Below are positions 51,201 to 61,505 of a stretch of DNA of 64,000 nucleotides, in pieces; position 1 is the first letter of the stretch, and every line of letters begins with the position of its first letter. The DNA is from Zerene cesonia (lineage: Eukaryota; Arthropoda; Insecta; Lepidoptera; Pieridae). The notes under the pieces were generated by a model. That model was given only the letters and a program-made list of their open reading frames with translations, made no database searches and had not been told where the DNA came from. Location: NCBI RefSeq assembly GCF_012273895.1, contig NC_052111.1:1116001-1180000 (forward strand), written 5' to 3'. A program made the translations under genes and the position numbers.

Positions 51201-54163
51201 AAACATCTAGATTACAAATAAATTCGTTCAAAATTATAATGAAAAGTGTCAATTAAATTCATTATTTTGAAAACACGTTAATGTTTGATTAGACTAGCAA
51301 ATTCCAATTACGAAACCAACGGCTCTAATCAAACGTATACATGAAAAATCAGAGATTTTCAGTCATAAAAACAAACTGCTACGGTTGTAATAAGCACGCC
51401 GATTCTGTTTACAAATAAAACGCTGTGTACAGTTCAATTACAATGTTACACGATGATAATCATCCTAATGTTGTGAGCCCATCTGCGTACCCCTTTTAGA
51501 ACCGTAGGATCACAGCTAATTTTCCACTAACATTAAATAGTGAAATGATTGTAATAATTGAGGAGAAAAATGCGTGACATATATACTTAATATAATTTTC
51601 ATATCTTTTGTTTTTCTACTAAGAGCAGGCACGTACGTAAGGTCAGTATGTATGCGTCAATTTATTATAAAATCATATATATGACGTTTTTGTATAAGGT
51701 AACAAGCCAAGCCATTTAACAGGAATAGGAAAGGAAGAATTGCGTTCAGATAATACTTTTGCTAGGAAAATGTTGTTTTCCTGTATCCTTATTTATAAAG
51801 TGATAGGTATTATACATATAAATTGATTGATATGACTGTTTGGCGAAACACATCGTGTTTTGTTTAAAAAATAAGAGATAATATTATGCAAGGTAAGCAG
51901 TCAGCAAGTCCAAGTGTAACTTACATAGATCCAATTTCGGGAGCCTCATCTTTCTCGCAAAGCGGCGGACACGTGTACATTTAAACGACGTCGTGATGAA
52001 GTAGCACTAAATTTTAGCGTAATCGAAAACGAAACCTCAGATATCCGAGTTGTTTTTAAAATGAAATGATACATTAATGGTTGGTACGCATGCGCGGGCT
52101 CGCGGCACACTGCGGCGCGACGCTCTCCACTAATGTCAATATCTCGCTGTTGGTTTGCCGCTTGCCGACAATTATGGTATACATCGCCAGTTTTGTATCG
52201 TAAATAAAACAATTGGATTTTTAACGGTCTATAATGTCAATGTGTCTCAATAATATGAACAAATGCGTTTCTAATTTGGAACAATTGACGCGACCGCAAA
52301 TCTGGACCCACGGCCACGAGCCACCATGTACTTTTTTTTTAATGTAAAATATCTATCTACGAGTCCTACAATCAGTATCAATCAATTTTAGTTTGAGTTT
52401 GACTTATTGTTCTTTCTCATATATTATCTTTAGGGAAAGTTCACTGTAATCCTATTAATATTATAAATGCGAAAGTTTGTATGGATGTATGGATGTTTGT
52501 TACTCTTTCACGTAAAAACTACTGAACCAATTGCCATGAAATTTGGTGCGTAGACAGCTGGATAACTGGAATAACATATAGGCAACTTTTTATCCCGATA
52601 TTCCTACGGGATACGGACTTACGCGGGTGAAACCGCGGGGCGCAGCTAGTTATTAAATATGTTAATGAGTTCTGTATATTCACATTAGAAAAAAATTACT
52701 AGTACAAAAAAAAATAAAATAAAAATTATAACAGTCATTAAAGAAATTTAATTTCATTTTTATATAAAAAACTATTCTTCTATAAACTGTCTTGCCTGAG
52801 CATCTTTAGATACTTAGAATCCAATTTTTGTATGTCATTTTCAACCGACTTCAAAAAAGGAGGACGGTATCATTTCGACTGTATTTTTTTGGGTTAGTTA
52901 CCTACTTCATAAATTTTAACTGGGTTAGCAAATTTCGTATGATTATTATTGCTGTTTCTTATTTTGCTTCATTTAAAATTAGTCTAGTACTGATAATTTA
53001 CAGACGCTTTAGCGCATAGTAAATAAAGTACATTGTTTTACAATACTTTTATTCAAAATCTAAAAACGTATTTAATTTTTAATTCGGTTGTTTTCTTTCA
53101 TGTCATACTTTTGATTAGGTATACTTTTGATATACATATATTTTTATGTTAAAGTAAATGTATAATTTATTAATTTTGCACGAGTTGATAAAATCAAAGA
53201 TATTAATTTATTAGGAACCTAATAACCAAAACTGGGTAAAGTACCATCGGCTCCGCCAGCGTTGTTAGAGAAAATTCACGTGGGAAATATGATGTTTCAC
53301 TGTGGTATAATAGCCTATAGCTAAGCATATATCACTACCTAGCCTCCTAACCATCTCCTAACAATAACCAGAAATAAAGATCACTCCATAAAATAACTTC
53401 AATGTAACATACAATAAATATTAGCCTGGTATAAGAATACTAAGTATAATAAGGAAGTAAGAATTAATTTTGATATTTTCGGATTTTATTTATTAAATTA
53501 ATTGTTTGAGTAGATAGGTTTTAAAGACTAATGCCATCATAGTTTTTATCAACGATATAACAATATTGGTATTATAAATTGAGTATATTTTTTAAATGTT
53601 TAATGCGTGCAGTTAATTTTTCATTTGAAAAATAACAAAATTAAAAGATACAGAAAGTTCTACTTGAATGGAAAAACGTATGTAAAGTTCTTATATTATG
53701 CTTCCTTTTAAAACTACAGGTTATTTGCAATTAAGCTGAGAATAAAATTTTTCAATTAAGCTAAGAAATAATAATTTATTTACTACATATTAGCGAAGCC
53801 ACTTTGAAGTCATTTATAAGGTTTGAAATATATGTAAGGTTTTGTATTTCAGAGGATTGTTTTATAAATAAGATTATTTTATTAAATAAATATATTAATT
53901 ATTTATTAAATAAATATAAATTTTATTAACAGTATTTACATTTTTACAAAAATCTCCTGCTGTTTTTAATATACATTTTTAACACATAAAAATGTAAAAT
54001 AGAAGTTTAACAATAACATAAAAGTCCTTGAAATAAATAAAGAATGTTTAAAAGAGAAAATAAATAAACACAATAAATTATACTAACTTTGCAAAATATT
54101 AAATAACACACACTTACCTGGGTCATTTGTATCCGAAGGAACTAGCACATCCTGTTTACACAT
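42242..54163 (-). CDS. rost-like: Rolling stone-like membrane protein F (six exons, 309 aa)
   Basis: Exons on the minus strand are 54163-54118, 47160-47010, 46716-46505, 44853-44713, 43707-43480 and 42393-42242; junction phases are 1, 2, 1, 1 and 1. The 309-residue product opens MCKQDVLVPSDTNDPAMKK. Motifs are HFACSQWQ, WFIYFTNWG, CRVYWLAHNIATDL, LVHGCNS, WALGGTD and YPALDWNKPG. It differs from A-E in several ways: an extra N-terminal exon, an added intron (phase 2) at the start of the first hydrophobic segment, no intron between GGTD and YP.LDW, and a new phase-1 intron just after DWNKPG. An insert of about 12 residues rich in Asp, Glu and Arg precedes the third hydrophobic segment. It is the most diverged and proximal member of the array. 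Intron 1 is about 7 kb and contains an alternative first exon. All junctions have GT donors and AG acceptors; exon 1 is short and rests on frame and splice sites alone. Confidence 0.87.
43968..44100 (+). repeat. Interspersed repeat copy (family 3)
   Basis: Contains GTTCGCCTGATGGTAATCCA, a CACCACCACCCAACATCATT stretch, and TTGCGTTGCCCGCTTTTAAA. This block order is common in lepidopteran genomes, and inverted relatives lie at 39349-39465, 56205-56345 and 62335-62425. In an intron of Rost F. Confidence 0.6.
48864..49013. repeat. Perfect 63-bp inverted repeat
   Basis: Bases 48864-48926 are exactly the reverse complement of 48951-49013, with a 24-base AT-rich spacer that is itself partly similar to the arms. 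Transcribed from either strand it would form a long perfect hairpin. It lies in intron 1 of Rost F. It may be a small foldback element, a hairpin RNA source or an assembly fold-back. Confidence 0.93.
49328..49440 (-). repeat. Short interspersed repeat fragment
   Basis: The stretch TTCCCACTGCTGGGACACAGG with GGCCTTCTATGAGAGTACAGG and an upstream CATCATCATTTC resembles lepidopteran short interspersed repeats. Recognised by general look only. In intron 1 of Rost F. Confidence 0.5.
51925..51949 (-). CDS. Candidate alternative first coding exon of Rost F
   Basis: On the minus strand an ATG at 51949 encodes MRLPKLDL plus one base, then a perfect GTAAGT donor (51924-51919). The phase (1) is exactly that needed to join exon 2 of F, giving MRLPKLDLSMKKIC. 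A GC-rich, CpG-rich stretch lies 130-220 bases upstream (52080-52170), as expected of a promoter. This would replace the first 15 residues of the long form. Support is frame, donor and context only. Confidence 0.5.
52080..52170. promoter_or_regulatory. GC-rich island, possible internal promoter of Rost F
   Basis: A CpG-dense stretch in otherwise AT-rich intron DNA, just upstream (in gene sense) of the candidate alternative first exon. No TATA box is evident. Inference from composition and position. Confidence 0.35.
52451..52650 (-). repeat. Interspersed repeat, fuller copy (family 1)
   Basis: Inverse of 35106-35302 with few differences; ends AAACCGCGGGGCGCAGCTAGT. In intron 1 of Rost F. The two fuller copies delimit the element well. 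Confidence 0.85.
52842..52930. repeat. Interspersed repeat fragment (family 2 related)
   Basis: AACCGACTTCAAAAAAGGAGG with GGTATCATTTCGACTG downstream matches the plan of 26899-26960. Confidence 0.55.
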
Positions 54164-54299
54164 TTTAAAAACAACGTTTGTTTTTTTTAATATTTTTTAC
54201 GTTAATTCCGTTTTAAAGTTTAAGTTCCTTATTTGAAATATGTTCCCGGGCTTACGTCCACAGAGTCCGTGCCATAGATTATACACTGCTATTATACAG

Positions 54300-54362
54300 G
54301 TTCGTACGCTACCGCCCGGCTGTCTGCCGGTGACAAAGCGCGCCGCGTAGTGCACCCGCCTC
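54300..54362. promoter_or_regulatory. GC-rich stretch, possible promoter of Rost F exon 1
   Basis: A CpG-rich block 140-200 bases upstream of the ATG at 54163, standing out from AT-rich flanks. Promoter role is inferred. Confidence 0.35.
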
Positions 54363-56204
54363 TTCTACTAATTGATGATACACATAAATATATTCGTTTG
54401 TCATGTTTGTTTGTTTAATCTGTGGCACTTGTTTTTTGCAACTTTTTAGTTTTATTTACGTTGTAAATGTATGCAATATATTTTTTGATATATATGCATT
54501 AGATAGATATAAATTTAATTACATTTAGCTACATTAGATTCAAAGTCAGATTTTTTTTTCCGTAATTATTTCTAAACATGTCGAAAAACGTTATCAAAAA
54601 TTTCTAGTTATAATAATCATGACTGTATATCATACTAGCGTTGTACGAAGCTGTAACCGCAAACAAACCCACAGGATGTAAGTTGTTTAGTTTTATCGTC
54701 ATCTATTGAGGTATTAACCAGGTGCTCGTAGACCCCACCCCCGAATCACGCCATGTGAGGCGATCGTTTTTTGTAAATCACCAGCGCCACGTGCCGGGGT
54801 TGAAATGGCCATTCATAAAGTGGATCTTATTTATATTGTGTTTACGAATAATTTCTTTTGAATTGTATAAAGCTTCAAAATCGAAAGTTACTGTTATATT
54901 AATTCTGTAAAAATCTTTAAATTTATTTATTGTCATCAACTACAAAATATATGAATGTTATTCTATTGTACTTTCAATACATAATATCTTCTTCGTTTGT
55001 CGTTTTCTATCCCCGCTCCGAGCAAGAAAGGCAATTAGGAATAAAAGCAAATGGGAATAATAAATAGAAAAATTCTCGTATTCAGTTAAGCCAGTGGAAA
55101 GGAGACTTTTAGTTATTATTGCTATTTTATGTGACGGTATATTTTTTTAAATATCATACAGATGTACATAAAATGCAGTAATACAATACAGATAGATAGA
55201 AGAAAAGTAGAACTGTATTAAAAAAAGGTTACATTTAAAATTTATTGTAAGTCGTGAACGGATAACAAAAGTACAAATGCAGTAAGATTAAATCTTAATT
55301 TATCTTAAGCCAATTTAGAATTAAACTAAACAACGCATTGTATAAGCAGGCTTATCCAGCTTTCCTGCAATTAAGCTGGAGTAAGTACATAATACGTTTA
55401 TTTTTAAACGTGAGAAAATCTTATCCCTGCTATTTAGGGGTCCTAGTTATGTCAAACTGGATAAAGCCTTACGGTGACCCACTTCGCAAGTAATAAGGGA
55501 TGCGCGGCATCTCCGGTGGGAATGCACATTATACTCTGGCGCACTTGCTGGTCAGAGCACCACGAATTAAATATCACAAGACTCAGATATAATGCTGCCA
55601 ACAAACCCAATTTACAAGAGTCTGTCATCTTCCCCATAGTGCTATTTGAGTGCGTACAGTTCCCACCATACGCTTCCTAAAACAATAAGGCAAGGGCTGG
55701 TCAAGGTCTGCTAAAGCAACAGACCTCTTTCATTCTATATAGACATATGGCATAACTCTTTACAAAGTACGTGAATAACATATTATATAGAGGAGTAGAT
55801 ATGTTTCAGGTCTATTTAAAAAATGGCTAATCCTTTAAGGTATTACAGGTGAAGTTCCCTACCATGATAATCAATATTTATGTCTTTATGCTCCAATATT
55901 TATACATTCCTCCGAATAATTACAAATTATAATATGGTGGTCATATATAAAATAGCGATTTCGTCCAGATAACCAAGGCTGCTAGCTTAAAAATACATTA
56001 GTTGTGTCAATTGGTTCGTGTCAGAATGGTTTAACAGATCTCGTAGTTTGCTAAATATTTATTATGAGTTGTTTTCCAATCGATTTCAAGCGAAACTAAC
56101 TAAATTGACATGGGTAGCTTATGGCATGGGATATTTTTATTCAACACTTGGGGAGCCGGAAGCCTGTTTCCTTTTCCTCATCTTTCCTAGTCCAATCCTT
56201 CTTT

Positions 56205-56345
56205 TCAGTCGTTAATCCTTTCCTTATCCCTCACCCACTAAACCGCGGGCAGTGCGTTCGCATAGGGACTCTACGAATGTTCATCAGTGCTGGCGATCGA
56301 ATGCCATCAGGCAAAACAGTTCAGTTGCCCGCTCTGACATGAATA
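56205..56345 (-). repeat. Interspersed repeat copy (family 3)
   Basis: Contains TCCTTTCCTTATCCCTCACCC, ACGAATGTTCATCAGTGCTGG, and GCCATCAGGCAAAACAGTTC; the inverse order of blocks matches 43968-44100. Confidence 0.55.
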
Positions 56346-56876
56346 AAAAATAACTGACATTGGCGTGTATGGGTAAAAATTAGTAAAAGTGAGATTTTAA
56401 TTTAATTAAAAGGTTCAGTATGAAATGTTGTAGAATGAACGTATAATGTAACTCCATAAAATATCATCACAACAGGCGCACCTGCATATCCCAGAATTGT
56501 TTAAATATATAATTTTCCCCATATTTTTACGGACAGTTCTTGCTATTTCTGTAAAATACCCTATATATTAATTTAAAATTCAACGTGTTTAAATTTGCAA
56601 ACTGTACCGGTTTCTGAGATAATTTTTATGTGAATTGTGTAGTTATATTATCACTTATAATTTTGTTAGGATTATATGTTAATTCGATATAATCATAAAA
56701 GCTTGAATAAGTCTGGCAACTGAGTAGAATTTCATAATAAAAAAATCTAAATGTACAATAAAATATAACAGACGGTTACGTACTCACTTTTACACCCTAC
56801 ATAATATATATACCTAGTCTTGCCATAAATATTGTAATAAAGAAAAAAGAAAATTGTTAACTGCAAATAACATTTA

Positions 56877-57876
56877 NNNNNNNNNNNNNNNNNNNNNNNN
56901 NNNNNNNNNNNNNNNNNNNNNNNNNNNNNNNNNNNNNNNNNNNNNNNNNNNNNNNNNNNNNNNNNNNNNNNNNNNNNNNNNNNNNNNNNNNNNNNNNNNN
57001 NNNNNNNNNNNNNNNNNNNNNNNNNNNNNNNNNNNNNNNNNNNNNNNNNNNNNNNNNNNNNNNNNNNNNNNNNNNNNNNNNNNNNNNNNNNNNNNNNNNN
57101 NNNNNNNNNNNNNNNNNNNNNNNNNNNNNNNNNNNNNNNNNNNNNNNNNNNNNNNNNNNNNNNNNNNNNNNNNNNNNNNNNNNNNNNNNNNNNNNNNNNN
57201 NNNNNNNNNNNNNNNNNNNNNNNNNNNNNNNNNNNNNNNNNNNNNNNNNNNNNNNNNNNNNNNNNNNNNNNNNNNNNNNNNNNNNNNNNNNNNNNNNNNN
57301 NNNNNNNNNNNNNNNNNNNNNNNNNNNNNNNNNNNNNNNNNNNNNNNNNNNNNNNNNNNNNNNNNNNNNNNNNNNNNNNNNNNNNNNNNNNNNNNNNNNN
57401 NNNNNNNNNNNNNNNNNNNNNNNNNNNNNNNNNNNNNNNNNNNNNNNNNNNNNNNNNNNNNNNNNNNNNNNNNNNNNNNNNNNNNNNNNNNNNNNNNNNN
57501 NNNNNNNNNNNNNNNNNNNNNNNNNNNNNNNNNNNNNNNNNNNNNNNNNNNNNNNNNNNNNNNNNNNNNNNNNNNNNNNNNNNNNNNNNNNNNNNNNNNN
57601 NNNNNNNNNNNNNNNNNNNNNNNNNNNNNNNNNNNNNNNNNNNNNNNNNNNNNNNNNNNNNNNNNNNNNNNNNNNNNNNNNNNNNNNNNNNNNNNNNNNN
57701 NNNNNNNNNNNNNNNNNNNNNNNNNNNNNNNNNNNNNNNNNNNNNNNNNNNNNNNNNNNNNNNNNNNNNNNNNNNNNNNNNNNNNNNNNNNNNNNNNNNN
57801 NNNNNNNNNNNNNNNNNNNNNNNNNNNNNNNNNNNNNNNNNNNNNNNNNNNNNNNNNNNNNNNNNNNNNNNNNNNN
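56877..57876. other. Assembly gap (1000 N)
   Basis: Exactly 1000 N, so the true size is probably a placeholder. An exon or promoter could be hidden here. Confidence 0.98.
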
Positions 57877-60800
57877 GACAGATTCGAAATTCAAATGTAA
57901 TATTTTTTTATAATTAAGTGTAACAGTATTTATGGCCAGACTAAGTATATATGGCGACCCCAGAATATGGTATTGGATGTTGAAGTACCAACTTGACCTG
58001 TTTTCAGAGAAACTCTTGTCGCTTCGTAAACTTATAATTCACATGTCATTGAAACGAATACAACTATTTTTATGATTCTAATAAAGTTAAAAATTGGTAT
58101 TTGAGATGTCAGCGAGATTGAGGACGTTTTAAAAAAGATAAAAGATTCTGTAAACTTAAAAATAATTGAATGTTTTTCTGGAACCAAAAAGAGTATATAA
58201 ATATCGAAAATATAACCTCGGAATCAGTAGATATTTCAATGATTTCAGGTCTTCTTCGGAAATCCAGAATAAAAACGTGCAACAAATAATTAACATGACC
58301 ACACTTTGTATAATATAAAAGAAATATTCAAAATATTCGCAGCAATAAATCGGGTGACCCGACGGCGCGGCGCCTAAGCCCCAGCCAACCCTCCCACTTA
58401 CCATGACACCATCTTGCCCTTGTTTCTATTACGTCATTCGAGTAAAATGAACCTTAATTTTGGTCTGTAATTAAGACCTTAATTACCCGCGTTTTCTGCT
58501 TTAATATTAATATAAAAATTGTCAACGATTCTTAATTTGAATGAACCGAAATTAACTACATTGCTGTTAATTAATAAATTTAAAGTATTTTGTTATATGT
58601 TGTATCAATTTGTGTACTGATTTTATGAAGGAAGCAGTAGTTTAATATTTTCAAAGTATCAGATTAAAGTTTTATTTAGTTACAAGTTACACTTTGTTAG
58701 GCGAGTAACTTAACCCTCTAAATATTTTATAATGAGTTGAGAAGAAACCCAACTTCTTTACGTAAACTCTAAAAAAATTAATATATTATGAATATGGCGA
58801 GTTATTAGCTACATATATGTTCAGACCGTTGGACTATATTGGCAAATGTTTCAATGTAATATTTCAACTAAATTACTTTAGCTGATGGTTGATCAAGAAA
58901 GTGTTGTATTATTTCTTTAATTATACCACGTAATCTAATTTTTGAATTCAATCCAGGAACGTTCGATTCTTCAAATTTTTATATCGTACTGAGATGCCCA
59001 ATGTGCATGAAGTACAATAAGTAATGAATAGCCTCAAAAGCTATAGAACTAATTTTGAAAATTCCTTCATCACTACAATGTAACACTATTCGTGACTGAC
59101 GTAGGTTAAATTGTTAGTTTTAGCCTTATTCAGCCCAGGCAGAGCGTGTGTGAACGATTAGTATTACATACACATTATGCAGAGTTAATACCCTTATCTT
59201 AGTACAAGAAGATTATTAGGCGCGTTAACAGGGTAGCGACGGAATACTGAGATCGGAAGCGTAAGTCAATTACTTCATGCGATTACGACCTTATAAGGTT
59301 TTTAGTCATCAGATTGGGTGATGTAACATTAATTTAATCTAGCGGTATTATTTATGGATCGGATAGTGGATCTGACAGCTCCGATGGAGGCATGGAAGAA
59401 AGGAAAGTCAATAAAAAATTAATTAATTAATATGCCATTGATATCTTCGTCTCCGCGCTTAATACATTGTGTCATTGTAAATTGAAGACAGGAGCTCGAG
59501 AAAAACAGTTTATACTATCTTGAGAGCCTGAGGTCATTTTAAATTTGTAATATGATTATATTCCAATAAATTTTGATTGATGATTTACAAAATAAGCTGT
59601 TAGTAAGTCACCGCATATTAGGTACATACATTGTTTTCATAGAATTGTATAGATGTATCTAAATAAAATAAATATTCATTAATCATTGTTTAACGTATCG
59701 TGTTTCGTTTGTTATCCGTACGTTAATCGCAAGATCAACTTAAACGAAATTAATCTGTTATCATGTCGTTTTGTTTTTCTTTAGAATACGTAGGTCAGGC
59801 GTAAGATGCGGATTAAATGACTTGTTTCTACATTCTTTAAATAAAGCCAATCATACCTTACACTTTCATATGAATGCCCATTTCACAAGTCCACGGTGCC
59901 ACAAATAGATTAAAATCTACTTAAAAATGAAGCATATAATTGTAAGAAGTATATAACGCATCACAATTTTTCAACAGATTGCTAGCGCACGGGAAACTGT
60001 CCCGCGAGATTGTAATCTAACGGTGTTTACAATTTCACGGTGAAATATAAATCAACAAATTTTTTACTATATAAATATGTTCTCTCACTAGTATTCTTAG
60101 TTATTGAATGAATGTAGAAAATGTCTATATTATAAATATATTTGCATAATGGTTATATTTCTTAATTAAACCTAAATTTACTGCACATAATATATTTAAT
60201 ACTTAATTTATTGTTTTGTTTATTGTATAACGATAACTAGAGTTTGAAATAAAATAAGCTTCTGCTCTAAGCTCTTAAGAGGACCTTGTATATAAAATGA
60301 AAACATGAATTAAACAGTTGCCAAGTTCCCAAGAGAAATATCGCCACCGCCAGCCATTCATAAAATTAAGTTATGTACATATATGATGTATGTTTACGTC
60401 ATAAATATCCCTACCCGTGTTACATTGAACACTTTATATGCCTTAAAATTTAATTACACCTCAATTTGTTTAAAAGCATAACATAAATATATATTTAATA
60501 GGTTACAAAGGCCACGCTTTGAAGTTATCTGTGCGGAATTGGAAAGCTTAACAATTTTCAAGTGTTTTTCTTTGCTTAAATTTTTAGAGCTTTGATGTTT
60601 AATTAATTGCTAATTAAAAAATATTAAGCACCAAATGTGTACACAAAAAACAAATTTTGTTTTGTGACTTTGAAAGTACTTACTGTTTAATAATTTTCCA
60701 CGTGCATAAATACTAGGAAATACAATATGCTATATTGAAACTTTTGATGATAGAAAATCGCATTACTTTTCATTACTTTGCACTTAAAAAAAATGTTAAA

Positions 60801-60979
60801 ACTACTCACAATTTCAAATGTTACATGTGTATCGCTGCAGGAGAGAACTACCAATCTAGTGCTAGGCACAATTAGTTTGCAGCGTGTGTTACTAATATTT
60901 TTTGCAGCGTAAAAATCTAGTGCATACATCATACCCAAATAGACAAACATATTTTGGTATTTGTCTAACAGTTGGAAGT

Positions 60980-61165
60980 ATATAGCATCGGTTCGGGTTC
61001 AGAGTGAAGAACGAAAGCTAGCGTGCGACCTACTTCGCTCCCGTTCAATGCGAAGCGCTGCCCGCCCAGAATAGACGTAGCACGTGCGTCAGCCGTGAAC
61101 AACGTGGCCCGCGGCTCGAGCCAACCAGCCGCGGGCAGTTTCGTACTGAAAACCGCGCAACTTTA
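60980..61165 (+). promoter_or_regulatory. GC-rich probable promoter of the alpha-2/delta gene
   Basis: A CpG-rich stretch (for example CGTGGCCCGCGGCTCGAGCC) 340-530 bases upstream of the start codon. It is the only such block in the region and probably marks the transcription start. Inference. Confidence 0.45.
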
Positions 61166-61430
61166 CAACTAATCCTCACTTACTGAACCGCGTTGTGATA
61201 TCCTGTGACAACCTTTACCTTAGTGTTTTCTATTTACGCACGTTTCTACTTACGAAATTTATTTATAAACTCGTGTTACAAGTAAATATTTATATGTACA
61301 TGTTTCGCTATCGTAGTGGCCTTGTTCGTTATCGCACCGGTGAAAGCTCTACCTGCAATAGTTGGTGTAACTTTTAGATTCTATTTTCAATGTTATAGCC
61401 GGTCCTTGTGGGTTATAGTGTGAAGCAATC

Positions 61431-61448
61431 ATGTGCCTTATTGGATAG
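61431..61448 (+). other. Short upstream ORF in the probable alpha-2/delta 5' UTR
   Basis: ATG at 61431 reads five codons (MCLIG) to a TAG, ending 57 bases before the main start codon. If the transcript starts at the GC-rich block this ORF is in the leader and could damp translation. Confidence 0.4.
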
Positions 61449-61505
61449 TTTTGTTTGTTGTGCGTCGAGTGATAGTTTTACGCCGTGTGAGTCATCGCCT
61501 GAAAG

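Larger units (their letters stand above)
54164..56876. other. Upstream region of Rost F and intergenic DNA
   Basis: A GC-rich stretch at 54300-54362 is a candidate promoter for F. A family-3 repeat copy lies at 56205-56345. A 185-base ORF at 55452-55637 on the minus strand begins like a secreted protein but has no recognised relative. Nothing else gene-like was found before the gap. Confidence 0.5.
57877..61505. other. Upstream region of the alpha-2/delta gene
   Basis: No supported coding sequence. Mostly AT-rich, with a GC-rich block at 60980-61165 just before the calcium-channel gene. Short ORFs near 58156-58404 and 60687-60950 on the minus strand have no recognised motifs. Confidence 0.55.

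Noticed and set aside
51925..51947. Use of the same segment as an internal exon between Rost F exon 1 and exon 2
   Set aside because: An AG acceptor just before the ATG exists, but inclusion would leave phase 2 and cause an early stop in exon 2.
51946..52212. Minus-strand 88-codon ORF next to the Rost F alternative exon
   Set aside because: Its frame does not fit the GTAAGT donor and exon 2 phase, and it shows no family motif. The stretch is better read as 5' UTR and promoter.
56854..57900. ORFs of about 345 codons on both strands
   Set aside because: They consist of the run of 1000 N and are not sequence.
58156..58404. Minus-strand ORF with a hydrophobic centre
   Set aside because: Its ATG is followed at once by GTAAGT, no relatives were recognised, and the phase does not fit Rost F exon 2.
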